A stretch of 64,000 nucleotides of DNA from Lineus longissimus (GCF_910592395.1 NC_088308.1:14027001-14091000); one strand, 5' to 3'; shown: positions 22,301 to 34,301, counted from the first letter of the stretch. Notes: generated from the letters alone by a model not told the origin. Translations and numbers: made by a program.

Positions 22301-23268
22301 CGTAACAAAGGCCCCCAAGTCCCCTACTGTAAGACGTGGAGAAAAGCCTCGACAGCCGAACGTTGGAACCTCGCCAAGGAGAAAAGACTATGCTATGCTT
22401 GGAGAACTCTCATCAAGCGGCAGGGTATCCATCCACCAAGACATGTGAAGAGGAAGGATGCCCCAAGTCACACCACTGGACTCTTCATCGGGTTGTATCT
22501 GCACAAAACGAGGACCGCCCAAATCAGGTTTCTTCATCCCTCGCTGCTCCTGAGAAGGCGAAGACGCAGTTTGGCGTTTCTCGAGAGGGCAAGGCATGCC
22601 CCACCAGAGTCGGACTTCGAGTTGTCCCAGTGATGGTTACCGGTCCGGAGGGAAAGAGAAAAGTGAACGCCTTATTGGATGACGGTTCCGATAGCTCCTT
22701 CCTGAGAACAACGGTGGCAGAGGAGCTTGGCTTGAAGATAAAACAAGGGAATTTAAACGTCTCTACTATCCTAGAAGAAGATAAGATTGTGCCCAGTGGA
22801 TTGGCAACAGTAACAGTGCAAAATGTCCAGGGGACTTTAACTCGTAAAATTGGTGTCCGAGTGATGGACAAAGTTTGCGATAACTTGAAGATTCCAGTCT
22901 GGAAGGAGTATCAGCATGAATGGTTGCATTTAAATGATGTCCTCTTTGCCGAGTACGCGGATCCACTCCGAGTTGACATGATCCTTGGTGCTGACAATCC
23001 AGAGTTGTTGATGTCCAGACATGAGATAGACGGCCGGCCAGGAGAACCTGTTGCGCGACTCACTCCGATGGGATGGACTTGTGTTGGACCGTTAACAAAG
23101 GTAGCCACCAAGTGTCAGTCCAATTATGTTCACCTATATCATGGGACCACCGGTCAGGCCAAGGGATTCCAGATAGACCAGGAGATGGAGAAGCTATGGA
23201 ATGCTGATGTCGACACACCCAACGATCCAGATCTTTACACACCCGAAGAAAGGATTGCTTTGAGCTAG
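22301..23268 (+). pseudogene. BEL/Pao aspartic protease region (DUF1758)
   Basis: An open frame from about 22540 to the TAG at 23266 encodes the retropepsin-like domain: VNALLDDGSDSSFLRTTVAEELG carries the catalytic Asp in D-D-G-S (DTGS or DSGS is usual), followed by VDMILGADNPELL and LTPMGWTCVGPL, typical of the end of DUF1758 in Pao elements. Just upstream a Cys/His-containing knuckle-like stretch can be read in pieces. The stop at 23266 cuts it from the RT. Confidence 0.8.
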
Positions 23269-23280
23269 GCCAAAAGGACG

Positions 23281-24215
23281 ATCCGTTATGTTGATGGTAG
23301 ATACGAGATTGGGATTCCCTGGAAAGAAGATTGTCCAAACTTACCCAACAATCGTTCCTTCGCTGAGAGACGCTTTTTCAATCTTGAACGGAGCCTTGGT
23401 AAACTCCAGATATTGCCAAGCGATATAATGAAGTGATGGAAGCCAACATTGAGAAAGGATACCTCGTACCTGCAACACGACCATCCCCTACAGAGCCATG
23501 TTGGTATTTACCTCATTTCCCAGTGCTACGAGAGAACAAATCAACAACAAAAGTTAGAATCGTGTTGGATTCTGCCGCAAAATTTGAAGATGTATCCCTT
23601 AACAATGCCATGTTGCCCGGACCGAAGTTGCAGCGAGATTTGACAGATATTTTACTGACCTTTCGTGTAGGCCCTGTCGCGTTACTTGGCGACATCAAGG
23701 AGATGTTCCCACAAGTGAGATTGTTACCAGAAGATCAGACGTATCATCGCATTTTGTGGCGAGAGTCGAAAGCGAGACCCCGCTGTTAAGAGTATAAGGC
23801 CGCCCGCCTAACCTTCGCCTCGCTGTTCCTGGCTCAGTATGTCCTGAAAACCCATGCTGAAAAGATGATAAAGACGTACCCAGCGGCAGCCCAAGCAAGC
23901 TTAGAAGATACATACATGGATGATGAGTTAACGAATGCCAAGGATGTGAAAGAAGGGATTGGTGTCCGAAAAGATTCGACTGCCATGTTGGGCGATGGTG
24001 GATTTCTGGTACAGCAACAAGATCGAATTCCTAGAAGGTGTGCCTGAGGAAGATCGGGTCGCTGGTATCGACTTCGAAACAGATGAGCTTCCTTGCATTA
24101 AAACGTTAGGCGTCAATTGAGATGCGAAGAATGACACCCTTGGATACACGCACACGCCAGTGGAGGACGTTCCTATCACCAAGCGGCCGCTGTTAAGTTA
24201 TTCGACCCGCTCCAA
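23281..24215 (+). pseudogene. BEL/Pao reverse transcriptase, fragmented
   Basis: Fingers and palm read as VPATRPSPTEPCWYLPHFPV, TKVRIVLDSAAKF, LLGDIKEMFPQVRL and DQTYHRILWR. A stop at 23787 follows. The catalytic box YMDDEL is at 23914-23925 in a neighbouring frame that closes at 24045. The thumb region is hard to follow and includes a stop before the RNase H. The segment between DIKEMF and YMDD appears shortened. Confidence 0.8.
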
Positions 24216-24218
24216 CTT

Positions 24219-25186
24219 TTGGCACCCATTGTTATTCAAGCAAAGATGTTGCAGCAGGAAGCCTGGCTGTTAGACCTTGAATGGGATGATCCGTTCCCTT
24301 CCTCATTGGCAGATAGAGTGCAGTCTTGGATTTATGAACTGTTAAAAGTTGCGGAGTTTAAGGTGCCGCGTTGGTATTATGAACCGGATTCCGCTAGCTG
24401 GACACTGCATGTGTTTGTGACGCGTCAAGTAAGGCGTATGCATCAGTGGTCTTTGTTAAGAGTACATACTCTAATAGTAGAGTGGTGGTTCGTTTGGTTA
24501 TAGCCAAGGCAAAGGTGGCGCCTGTAAAGACAATCTCAATCCCTCGACTCGAGTTGATGGCAGCTGTGCTCGGAATGAAGTTAGGCTTGCGTGAAGCCAA
24601 GGCGTTAGATTGTGAAAATTCTGAAATCATTTATTGGACCGATAGTATGGATGTTTTGTACTGGCTACGAGGTCAATCACGCCGCTATAAGCCATTTGTA
24701 GCTCATCGTGTTGCGAGTATTCATTTGGAGACCGCTGTGTCGCAGTGGAAACATGTTCCGGGGGAGGTGAAGCCTGCCGACTTGGCAACCCGTGGTCAGA
24801 CCGTGGAAGAGCTCATCGTACCAAACTGCTGGACGGATGGACCGCAGTTTCTGTACGGGGGGAGTGTGACGTGGCCAGTGGAAGGAAAGGAGGAGCCAAG
24901 AGGAGCATTAGAAGAGATTCGGAAGTCTGCTACAGACATCGCGTCTACCCAAGTCCAAGATGAACCAGACGCAAAGGCACCAGTGTTTAGACTAGATAGA
25001 TACTCGTCCTGGACTAGAATCTTGAGGATGACAGCTTGGTTACTGAGATGGAGACGAATCATCGATAGACCGGATGAAAAGAGACCTATGACTCTGCTCC
25101 CTGATGAGATCAAGAAAGCAGAGAGCTATTGGATTAGAGTGATGCAGTCCGCGCCATCCCTGGAGTCTGCGACCAAGCAATTATGA
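24219..25186 (+). pseudogene. BEL/Pao RNase H domain
   Basis: The long frame 24446-25186 shows VKTISIPRLELMAAVLG (catalytic Glu), IIYWTDSMDVLYWL (Asp) and WKHVPGEVKPADLATRG (closing RNase H motif). The first catalytic Asp region near 24415 lies in a different frame (LHVFVTRQ...), so a frameshift separates it. Stop TGA at 25184. The enzyme would remove the RNA strand of the RNA-DNA hybrid. Confidence 0.8.
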
Positions 25187-25198
25187 TCAGGCCAACCA

Positions 25199-26432
25199 GT
25201 GAGAGGAATGTGTACTTTGTCCCCTTTTCTTGATGACCAGGGATTGCTGAGAGTGGGAGGACGGCTGGGCCGCTCTAACTTGCCCTACGATGCCAAACAT
25301 CCGATGATTTTACCTAGCCAGCACCCTTTGACGAAGAAGCTGATCCGATACTACCATATGAGAAGTCACCACACAAAAGGTGTCAACGCCAAGCTTGCCA
25401 AAATACGCGAGAGATTTTGGATCGTGAGCGGAAGAAGAATGGCGATACGGAAGTTCATCGCGGCGTGCGTTGAGTGTCATAAAATGAAGAAGAAGGTCGC
25501 AGAACAGATGATCGGTTCTCTTCCTGAGTCGAGGGTCTCCATTCCTATTCGTGCGTTTGCTAGATGCGGCATTGATTTCGCAGGTTGCGTAACGTTCGCG
25601 CCAAGCGTTACTTGTGTCTGTTCACGTGTTTGTGCTCCCTAGCTGTGCATTTAGAGTTAACATACTCTATGGAAATCCGAGCCTTTCTAAATGCCTTTTC
25701 TAGAATGACGGCAAGGAGAGGTAAACTGACCGATGTCGTGACAGATAATGGCAGTAACTTCATTATGGCTGAGAGAATCTTACGAGAGTTAGTAGAGGCA
25801 TTTGATAGAACCAAGATTCAAGATAAGGCCGCGGAGGAGGGGATCGCATGGAGTTTCAACCCGCCCTTGGGTTCCCACCATGGCGGTGTGTTTGAAGTCA
25901 TGATTAAGGCGACGAAACGTGCGTTGCATGCAATCCTTGGAGAAGCACACCTTACAGACGAAGAGTTGTTGTCGGTGGTTGTAGAAGTGGAGGGATTGTT
26001 AAATTCAAGGCCTCTGGTGTACTGCGTGAATGATCCACAAGACATGGTGCTAACCCGAACCACTTCCTCCAGGGCGAAGCTGGTGGTCCATTAGCCCCAG
26101 TTGTAAGAGAAGAAGTTGCTTGCAACCCAAGGCTACGATGGGAGTTTGTACAAGAACTAACGAACAAGGTCTTGCAACGCTGGCAGAAAGAAGTGCTTGT
26201 GTCGTTGCAAGGTCGCTCCAAGTGGACCGCAGACAAGCCAGACTTTAGGGTAGATGATGTTGTTCTGTTAGCGGATCAAGCTAACCCAAAAGGACGCTGG
26301 CCACTTGGAAGGGTGACAAAAGTGTACCAAGGAGATGACAAAAGAGTTCGAGTCGTCGAAGTTGAGAGTCGTGGAAAACTTCTACGAAGACCAATTACCC
26401 GATTAGTGTGGTTGCCCGTCATAAGGGACTAG
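25199..26432 (+). pseudogene. BEL/Pao integrase
   Basis: The HHCC zinc domain is present as YYHMRSHHTKGVN then CVECHKMK. The catalytic core has Asp in RCGIDFAG, then after a frameshift near 25600 Asp in VVTDNGSNFI and Glu in VVEVEGLLNSRPL, so D, D and E are all encoded. A further frameshift or stop at 26092 separates the C-terminal domain (FRVDDVVLLAD and GRWPLGRVTKVYQG), which closes with RPITRLVWLPVIRD and a stop at 26430. Confidence 0.85.
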
Positions 26433-26449
26433 ATTGTCCGTCCCTTATG

Positions 26450-27850
26450 CAGCGGTCAATTCTAACTCTGACCCCCCCCCCCACCTCAGGGGTCGACGCT
26501 AATGCGACGCCGGATTAGTGTCGCTTCCTGAGGGTTAGGAAAAAATCAGACAGTCGAACCTCTGGCGTATTGGGAAAAGAGTAGCATCGAATTTCCGTCG
26601 TAGGTCTGATATTAAAAGCAATTGTCTTTGGTGAATTCCTGTCGACGAAGTTGCGACAGGCATGTCGAACAAGCGTTGCATTCCTGACGAACTGCCACGG
26701 CCCATCCCAGACATGCCCAGACACGTTTTTGGAGCTGGGCAGCATCATGGACAGCAGGTGAGTGGAGTGCTTAGAATGTTTTCTAGTATATCCAGCTGTA
26801 GTGAAAAGATTGATTGATCTCTCCAGCAGTGTCATGCGTCGGGATATCTGTAGATTGTTATGGTTCCTTTTTTTGGCGAAGACATTGGTGATTCACGGAG
26901 TTCGGAGGTGGTTTTTGTGTGAAATTGAGCCGTCAAAATTGACAATATTCCAAGATGGCGGCCTCCATGTCTCCGACCGGAAGCAGTTGAGAGATCGTCA
27001 ATTTGGCCGATTAATGCCATTTCAGAGGTGGTTACTGAACTATAGATAGCTTCATCACATTGTTGAATAACTGCTGAAAGTTTAATTTATGCATATGCAT
27101 GCTCGAAAGCGATTGCAAGTGGACAACATTTGCACTGCACTGTTGGTGTACACAATAATGTACACATTCGATTGTCGGATGACCAACTTCCATTGAACCA
27201 TAAAAACAACGAATACCATTATACCTTGAGTTGTGGAGCTGGCTTATTAACTACATGCTTCCATGCCTGTCCCTGGTGTAAAGGCGCAGGCAGGAGCTGA
27301 GGGTGATTGTGCTGTTTCTCACCCCACCCCAGAATTTTTCAAAAGGACTTTGAAATTTTGACATGAGATGGATCTAAGACTCCCAACTAATAAATCTGGT
27401 GTAAATGAAGTGGTCAGGGTGAGCTGGTCAGGGGTAGAACCCTTTTGCCACCATCGACATTCCTGTACCTTACTTGCATAGATAGTGTAGGCCTAGGCCT
27501 ACATTCGATAGTCAGATTATCCATTTCCGGACAGATTCGAACGCTAGATATACGAGTTCTAACCATGAGTTCTAACCCTAACCCTGACCCTTCTTTTGTG
27601 GTGTATCTAGGAATCTGTTGAAATTAAAAGTTATTTTCTGAAATAATCAATATTTGAGGTGGGGTGAGAAACCGCACAATCAGCCAGTTGTAGGGTGCAG
27701 GAGGATAGATCGGTCCCGGATATTGGTACTTGCTCAATGCTGACAGTGACACCAGCGAGGCTCCGGCTGAGTTGAATGTCATGATGTATGGAATCCCAAT
27801 TCAAATCACCCATGTGATGCTATTTTTTACATTCTATCATTTTCATTTTC
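26450..27850. other. Unassigned DNA with a BEL-linked C-run
   Basis: 26446-26482 ('gcagcggtcaattctaactc' then a C-run) is shared, inverted, with 42.87-42.91 kb. The rest has no recognised gene. A very short telomere-like 'accctaaccct' at about 27580 is only two units. Confidence 0.4.
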
Positions 27851-27852
27851 AG

Positions 27853-27959
27853 TATGAACACCCGTATGAACACTCCTAGTCCTATGCTGTTTCGTATTGA
27901 CATCGGGGATGAGCTCTTTGGAATGAGTTGTTCTTCATTTGAGGATCTGTTGCAAAAAG
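27853..27959 (+). CDS. Candidate coding exon, function unknown
   Basis: An acceptor-like 'ttttcattttcag' ends at 27852 and a donor-like AAAG|GTATGA starts at 27960. Between them one frame is open: MNTPSPMLFRIDIGDELFG then SCSSFEDLLQK. The frame is also open beyond the donor to 28033, so the exon end is uncertain. A second possible exon starts after a long pyrimidine tract and 'cttccag' at 28413 (frame CEKANVTSGKLVMADDG, stop at 28523). Protein not recognised. Confidence 0.25.
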
Positions 27960-28689
27960 GTATGAAAGATACCGGTACAGTCTCTGAGCATGCAGGTGGA
28001 GAACTCACAAAAACAGTGGCAACAATTACATGAAAAAAATACTGCCGTTCTGCCTTGTATTAAAAGCAGAGCCTGGTGTCAACTAAACCTACACACAAGG
28101 TCCTGTGAACTGATATCACCTCCACCCCAAACCCTTTCCTTTTAATGCTTGAGCTTTTTCTTGTTTTTTTCACACTCCAAACATAAGAACATGGGGAGCC
28201 TTTCACCCCCCCCCCCCCCCAGAAAGTGTAGATACGAACTGTAACGAAGGAAATACTCTAGTCTGGGAGACTGATCAATGCCTCTCCATGTTATCATTTT
28301 ACATGAGTGATGGGACTCGAGAGTGAACACTCTTTCTCACTACTTCCTGAAAAACCCTGCTGGCACTTCTGCAACATAACTCTACAAATAACTGTTTTTT
28401 TTTTTCTTCCAGCCTGTGAAAAGGCAAATGTGACTAGCGGAAAGCTAGTGATGGCAGATGATGGCAGGACAGAGATCAGCGATAACTTCTTTTTAGGAAG
28501 TCTACCTTCATTAACACAGCTGTAATTCTTACCAGATGATGATGGTGATAGTGAGAATGATGGTAAGCTGTTATGTCTTTGGACTGGTGTGCCTTCAACG
28601 GCTGTCATTTTCAGTTTATTCGAAACGCACAGGTCTGACAAGTGTATTGGGATGGAAAGTGCAACTGCAATCCACCATGTCCACAGTTT

Positions 28690-28960
28690 TTAGCTCAGCT
28701 GACTAAGTCAGCCGAGCTTGTCAGATAAGTTGTTCAGTGGCGTCCGTCTGTCCATCCATCCATCCATCCATCCATCCATCCATCCGTCCGTTAAACCCAT
28801 GGTGCACATTTTGTAACCGTAAGACCTAGAGACTTCAATTTTGCATTTCTGGATACTTCTGGTCAAACTCTACTTTCAAAACAAAATTTGTCGCCATTCG
28901 ACCTACTTCCTGCGAGCGAGAGTGCATGAAGGAAACTGGCCTATATCGGCCTAGGAGCAG
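28690..28960 (+). repeat. Dispersed repeat beginning 'agctcagctgactaagtcag' with a (CCAT)n tract
   Basis: A dyad 'agctcagctgacta..agtcagccgagct' is followed by 'gtccgtctgtc', a (tcca)n microsatellite at 28752-28785 and 'cacattttgtaaccgtaaga'. The same parts occur inverted at 56290-56420 ('ggttacaaaatg', 'gacagacacc', 'gactttgtcagctgagctaa'), and a related 'ctcagctgagcgccaggccc' end lies at 34238. An interspersed family; no coding sequence. Confidence 0.65.
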
Positions 28961-29368
28961 CAGAATTAGTCGAAATATGCTCTAATATTAAGATAAAATT
29001 CTTGAAAATCTATTTTATTGAGAAAAAGTTCAAAATTTTAACAGGAGAGGGCGCTACCTGCCTTTTAATTATTTCTGCCGATTCAAATTCCCGCCCGATG
29101 ACGTCAGCCATCAATGAAGTCTCCTATTTGCCAGTTCTCAAAACATGGCAGCTGCACAACAAAAGCAGTAGCTCCAGGAATAAATCACTGTTCACTTCAG
29201 CTTCGTAATCGATTGTACCCCCACTTTATTGTGTTTTGTGTGGTGTTCCTATTCAATCAACGATGTAAGGCCTTATTATGTTGGTTTTAATTGAGAAGGT
29301 GCATTATAAGCGGCCTACGAAATACCGAAGCGGAGACAAAATGGCGGCATGTTGTTTACGCTATGTGC
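28961..29368. other. Unassigned DNA
   Basis: Likely tail of the preceding repeat, then unique sequence. No recognised gene. Confidence 0.3.
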
Positions 29369-32300
29369 TAATATGAGGAAGGCTCAGGCCTTGATAGGGA
29401 GCTCTTCGTTAATAGGGCTGGTGAGCGAGAAGACTCGGGTGGTGGTGGTGGGGGTGGTGGTGGTGGTGGGGGGGGGGGGGTATATATATAGTTAGGATGA
29501 TGCCATCATGGCAGTTGACCGAAGAAGCAGTTGGCTAGCACACAATGTCAATGATGGCGAGTAGTTGGTGGTTGGGAGGGGGGGATGATATAGTTAGGAG
29601 GATGCCATCATGGCAGTTGACCCAATAGACGCTGTCGCAGTATAGAAATAGGTGGGAAGAATGTGGGAAACTAAACACAACAGGAGAAGGATAGGTATTT
29701 TTGCCCGGAGATAAGCATAATGATCCCAATGCAAGACCCAAGTGTAGGATTTGAATTCAAAAAGACCTTAGCCGACCCCATGTCCTGAATAGTTTGAGGT
29801 CTCGCTAGCCAGTGGTGATCAGGTGTTAATCTTGAAGTTATAAGGCATAGAGGTGAAATTTTTCAAATTTGCGTTATACATACAGGGTGTCTCATGCATT
29901 GTGCTACATCAGTCTATGCATGACTGTAAGTCTAGACGACGTTGAAACTTGGTCAGATGTATTCTTCAAGAGACAAGGTATTCAGAAATGTATAGGTTTG
30001 TGTGAGAGTAAGGTACTGTCAAGTCTACAGCCGCTGGAACAGGGGTATGCATGAAATGACGTCGCGTCATTTTTGGAGGCAAGTAGGCCTGGCCTCCGCA
30101 CCGGCTAGTGAGACCTGAGGTCAGCGCGTGCGTTTGAGTTAGTGCGCATGCGCTTTCTGAAAATAGAAATGGCTTGTGTTGTGGACGAGTGGTTTCAGGT
30201 TTCAAGGTAGGATTTTGTCATGGAAACGGAGAAATAGACATTGAGACCAATGTACTTTCAAGATTATTGCATTATTAATGGAACCAGACCGTCGACATAT
30301 TGTCACACCCCATGATATTGACGAAATCGTCGTCGAAACGGGCAGCCCCGGACCGATCATGTTGGTGCGCTTGAAACTACGGAAAAGTTAGCAGACGGAA
30401 AATCTTTTGCGGAATTTTGCCAGTTCAAAGCACGATTTCTTCGCGGAAAGAGAAAAATGATCTCTGGCAGCGATGCAGCTTGTTGTTTAATGCATTTCGA
30501 TTCGCCCCAGGGTATCGTTACACTTTGATTCGGCCCTGTTTTGACGAAATCTTCAACCGAACAGCAACTTCTGTGCGTAAACATCGTAGCGTCCCGCTGA
30601 ATTGTTTGGAAAAAGAAAATCTCTCCCCAGGTAAATTGCTGTGCATTAGCGTATACGATTCGCGTGCAAAAATGTCACCTGGGTGCAGAGGTTTTCTGGT
30701 TCCGGTCAACCGGGTCAAGTTTTTTTTGTTGACGGTATACACACACACATTCGACCCTTAACCATAAAGCTCGCTTAAGAGCTCCCTAATATGAGGAAGG
30801 CTCAGGCCTTGATAGGGAGCTCTTCGTTAATAGGGCTGGTGAGCGAGAAGACTCGGGGGGGGGGGGGGGGTATATAGTTAGGATGATGCCATCATGACAG
30901 TTGACCGAAGAAGCAGTTGGCTAGCACACAATGTCAATGATTGATGGCGAGTAGTTGGTGGGTGGGAGAGGGGGGATATAGTTAGGATGATGCCATCATG
31001 GCAGTTGACCCAATAGACGCTGTCGCAGTATAGAAAATAAGTGGGGAGAATGGGAAACTAAACACAACAGGAGAAGGATAGGTATTTTTGCCCGGAGATA
31101 AGCATAATGATCCCAAGACCCAAGTGTAATTAAGATTTATATTCTAATTCAAAAACACCTTAGCCGACCCCCCCCCCCCCCCCCGTCCTGAATAGTTTGA
31201 GGTCTCACTAGCCAGTGGTGATCAGGTGTTAATCTTGAAGTTATAAGGCATAGAGGTGAAATTTTTCAAATTTGCGTTATATATACAGGGTGTCTCATGC
31301 ATTGTGCTACATCAGTCTATGCATGACTGTAAGTCTAGACGACGTTGAAACTTGGTCAGATGTATTCTTCAAGGGACAAGCTATTCAGAAATGTATAGGT
31401 TTGTGTGAGAGTAAGGTACTGTCAAGTCTACAGCCGCTGGAACAGGGGTATGCATGAAATGACGTCGCGTCATTTTTGGAGGCAAGTAGGCCTGGCCTCC
31501 GCACCGGCTAGTGAGACCTGAGGTCAGCGCGTGCGTTTGAGTTAGTGCGCATGCGCTTTCTGAAAATAGAAATGGCTTGTGTTGTGGACGAGTGGTTTCA
31601 GGTTTCAAGGTAGGATTTTGTCATGGAAACGGAGAAATAGACATTGAGACCAATGTACTTTCAAGACTATTGCATTATTAATGGAACCAGACCGTCGACA
31701 TATTGTCACACCCCATGATATTGACGAAATCGTCGTCGAAACGGGCAGCCCCGGACCGATCATGTTGGTGCGCTTGAAACTACGGAAAAGTTAGCAGACG
31801 GAAAATCTTTTGCGGAATTTTGCCAGTTCAAAGCACGATTTCTTCGCGGAAAGAGAAAAATAATCTCTGGCAGCGATGCAGCTTGTTGTTTAATGCATTT
31901 CGATTCGCCCCAGGGTATCGTTACACTTTGATTCGGCCCTGTTTTGACGAAATCTTCAACAGAACAGCAACTTCTGTGCGTAAACATCGTAGCGTCCCGC
32001 TGAATTGTTTGGAAAAAGAAAATCTCTCCCCAGGTAAATTGCTGTGCATTAGCGTATACGATTCGCGTGCAAAAATGTCACCTGGGTGTGGAGGTTTTCT
32101 GGTTCCGGGTCAAGTTTTTTTCGTTGATGGTATACACACACTCTCTAACCATAAAGCTCGCTAGAGCTCCCTAATATGAGGAAGGCTCAGGCCTTGATAG
32201 GGAGCTCTTCGTTAATAGGGCTGGTGAGCGAGAAGACTCGGTGGGGGGGGGGGGGGGGTTATATAGTTAGGATGATGCCATCATGGCAGTTTACCGAAGA

Positions 32301-33516
32301 AGCAGTTGGCTAGCACACAATGTCAATGATTGATGGCGAGTAGTTGGTGGGTGGGAGAGGGGGGATATAGTTAGGATGATGCCATCATGGCAGTTGACCC
32401 AATAGACGCTGTCGCAGTATAGAAAATAAGTGGGGAGAATGTGGGAAACTAAACACAACAGGAGAAGGATAGGTATTTTTGCCCGGAGATAAGCATAATG
32501 ATCCCAAGACCCAAGTGTAATTAAGATTTATATTCTAATTCAAAAAGACCTACGTCGCCTAGACATACAGTCATGCATAGACTGATGTAGCACAATGCAT
32601 GAGACACCCTGTATAACGCAAATTTGAAAAAATTTCACCTCTATGCCTTATAACTTCAAGATTAACACCTGATCACTTGGTCAAACTTGGTCAGATGTAT
32701 TCTACAATACAAGAGACATGCTATTCAGAAATGTATTGGTTTGTGTGAGAGTAACGTACTGCCAAGTCTACAGCCGCTGGAACAGGGGTATGCATGAAAT
32801 GACGTCGCGTCATTTTTGGAGGCAGGTAGGCCTAGCCTCCGCACCGGCTTGTGAGACCTGAGGGTAGCGCGTGCGTTTGAGTTAAGTGCGCATGCGCTTT
32901 CTACGGAAAATTAAAATGGCCAGTGTTGTGGACGAGTGGTTTCAGGTTTCACGGTAGGATTTTGACATGGAAACGGGGAAATAGACATTGAGACCAATGT
33001 ACTTTCAAGATTATTGCATTATTAATGGAACCAGACCGTTGACATATTGTCACATCCCATGATATTGACGAAATCGTCGTCGAAACGGGCAGCCCCGGAC
33101 CGATCATGTTGGTGCGCTTGAAACTACGGAAAAGTTAGCAGACGGAAAATCTTTTGTGGAATTTTGCCCGTTCAAAGCACGATTTCTTCGCGGAAAGAGA
33201 AAAATGATCTCTGGCAGCGATGCAGATTGTTGTTTAATGCATTTCAATTCGCCCCAGGGTATCGTCACACTTTGATTCGGCCCTGTTTTGACGAAATCTT
33301 CAACCGAACAGCGGCTTCTCTGCGTAAACATCGTAGCGTCCCGCTGAATTGTTTTGAAAAAGAAAATCTCTCCCCAGGTAAATTGCTGTGCATTAGCGTA
33401 TACGATTCGCGTGCAAAAATGTCACCTGGGTGTGGAGGTTTTCTGGTTCCGGGTCAAGTTTTTTTCGTTGATGGTATACACACACTCTCTAACCATAAAG
33501 CTCGCTAGAGCTCCCT
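29369..33516 (+). repeat. Three tandem units of 1419, 1384 and 1345 bp
   Basis: Units start with 'taatatgaggaaggctcagg' at 29369, 30788 and 32172 and end with 'aaccataaagctcgct' plus 'agagctccct'. Each holds a G-run microsatellite, a copy of 'ggatgatgccatcatg', a CpG-rich segment near 'gacgtcgcgtcatttttgga', a small ATG-started exon-like segment and a 114-codon open frame (starts MPVQSTISSRKEKN). The third unit has an inverted 126 bp block at 32552-32677 and small losses. Whether the units are a duplicated gene 5' part or a large satellite cannot be settled by eye. Confidence 0.85.
30149..30206 (+). CDS. Candidate short exon, repeated in all three tandem units
   Basis: In each unit an ATG opens MACVVDEWFQVS and ends at a donor-like AGG|TAGGA or AAG|GTAGGA (about 30167-30207 in unit 1, 31586 in unit 2, 32913 in unit 3). 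Unit 3 reads MASVVDEWFQVS with two of three codon changes silent. A later open stretch, LADGKSFAEFCQFKARFLRG (about 30388 on), also looks protein-like but carries only amino-acid-changing differences in unit 3. Low confidence. Confidence 0.25.
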
Positions 33517-33790
33517 ATTATGTTTTAGTTCTACGATTCTTTCATGAGTAAAAAGTAGACATTCTAAGCAATACAATAATGTCACTCCCATAAAAATTGA
33601 TTGGAAATTGAGGGAGCTACGGCATTCTCTTCGGCAACTGGCAGCGCTGAAAAAATACATTGCATACTGTACAATACCAAATGGCACATTTTAAAAAGCG
33701 CTCATTGGACAACGTAGGGAATCACCAGAAATGACGTCATCGCTGGTCTAAATAGAAAACTACGGTGGTGCAGTAGAGCACAAGAAAAGG
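33517..33790 (-). repeat. Uninterrupted relative of the DIRS insertion site
   Basis: Read on the minus strand, 33600-33785 matches 46660-46845 ('gtgctctactgc', 'gaccagcgatgacgtcattt', 'atgccgtagctcc'), and 33515-33590 matches 55610-55690 ('tttttatgggagtgacatta' against 'tttttatgggagtaacatta'). The two blocks are contiguous here but 8.76 kb apart at the other locus, so this copy shows the site without the DIRS element. Confidence 0.75.
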
Positions 33791-34300
33791 TTTAGCATTA
33801 ACTTCGTCATGCAAGCTTCAGCAACAAAATGATTTCTCATGAATGATTTATTTGATCATCATCAGCTTGTTTCCCCCTGATAGATAAAAAAATGATTTAC
33901 AATTTCCATCAAAGTTTTCTATTTTGTGTATAGTCACATGTTATTTAACTGGCAAGGAGCCAAGCAGTTTTGAATATTCGCGGGAAAATACTTCGTACTT
34001 GTAAACGAGGCTATGACAATGAGTGTCCTCATTCATGGCATAAACTTCATGTTTCGGTAAATATTTTCATACGATGATTTCACCCGAATTATGGTCAGGA
34101 TTGAGGAATGAACAGTGGCATAATTATGTCAACCAAAAACATTGGTACCGTAGTGAACGCAAAAGGATATCAAATACCATGGAGCATGCCATTTTCATGC
34201 ATAATGAACTAAACACCGGGAAGATATTAATGATATTAACTCAGCTGAGCGCCAGGCCCTTGGGCCTCTTGTTATTCTAAACTACCAGCTGCCTACCTAA
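33791..34300. other. Unassigned DNA upstream of the DDE-like gene
   Basis: AT-rich, with a dispersed repeat end at 34238-34275. No recognised gene; a promoter may lie here but no element can be named. Confidence 0.3.
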
Positions 34301-34301
34301 G

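Larger units (their letters stand above)
20908..26432 (+). mobile_element. BEL/Pao retrotransposon, decayed
   Basis: Gag (DUF1759-like), protease (DUF1758), reverse transcriptase, RNase H and integrase occur in that order on one strand, each recognisable but separated by stops and frameshifts. A tandem duplication of 'ttaggccaaatttcaagctg' plus 'gtggaacacctcgg' (21668 and 21704) lies inside gag. LTRs were not found. A perfect 10 bp hairpin (cataagggac / gtcccttatg) sits at 26420-26449 over the integrase stop. Confidence 0.9.

Noticed and set aside
22012-25814. Minus-strand open frames across the BEL element
   Set aside because: Shadows of the plus-strand pol gene; none has a recognisable motif.
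27560-27595. Telomere-like 'taaccc' repeat
   Set aside because: Only about two units; too short to be an interstitial telomere tract.
28752-28795. CRISPR-like regular repeat
   Set aside because: A plain (CCAT)n microsatellite in a eukaryotic dispersed repeat; no spacers and no cas genes.
29440-29490. G-run tracts as a quadruplex regulatory site
   Set aside because: The runs differ in length in each tandem unit as simple microsatellites do; nothing supports a function.
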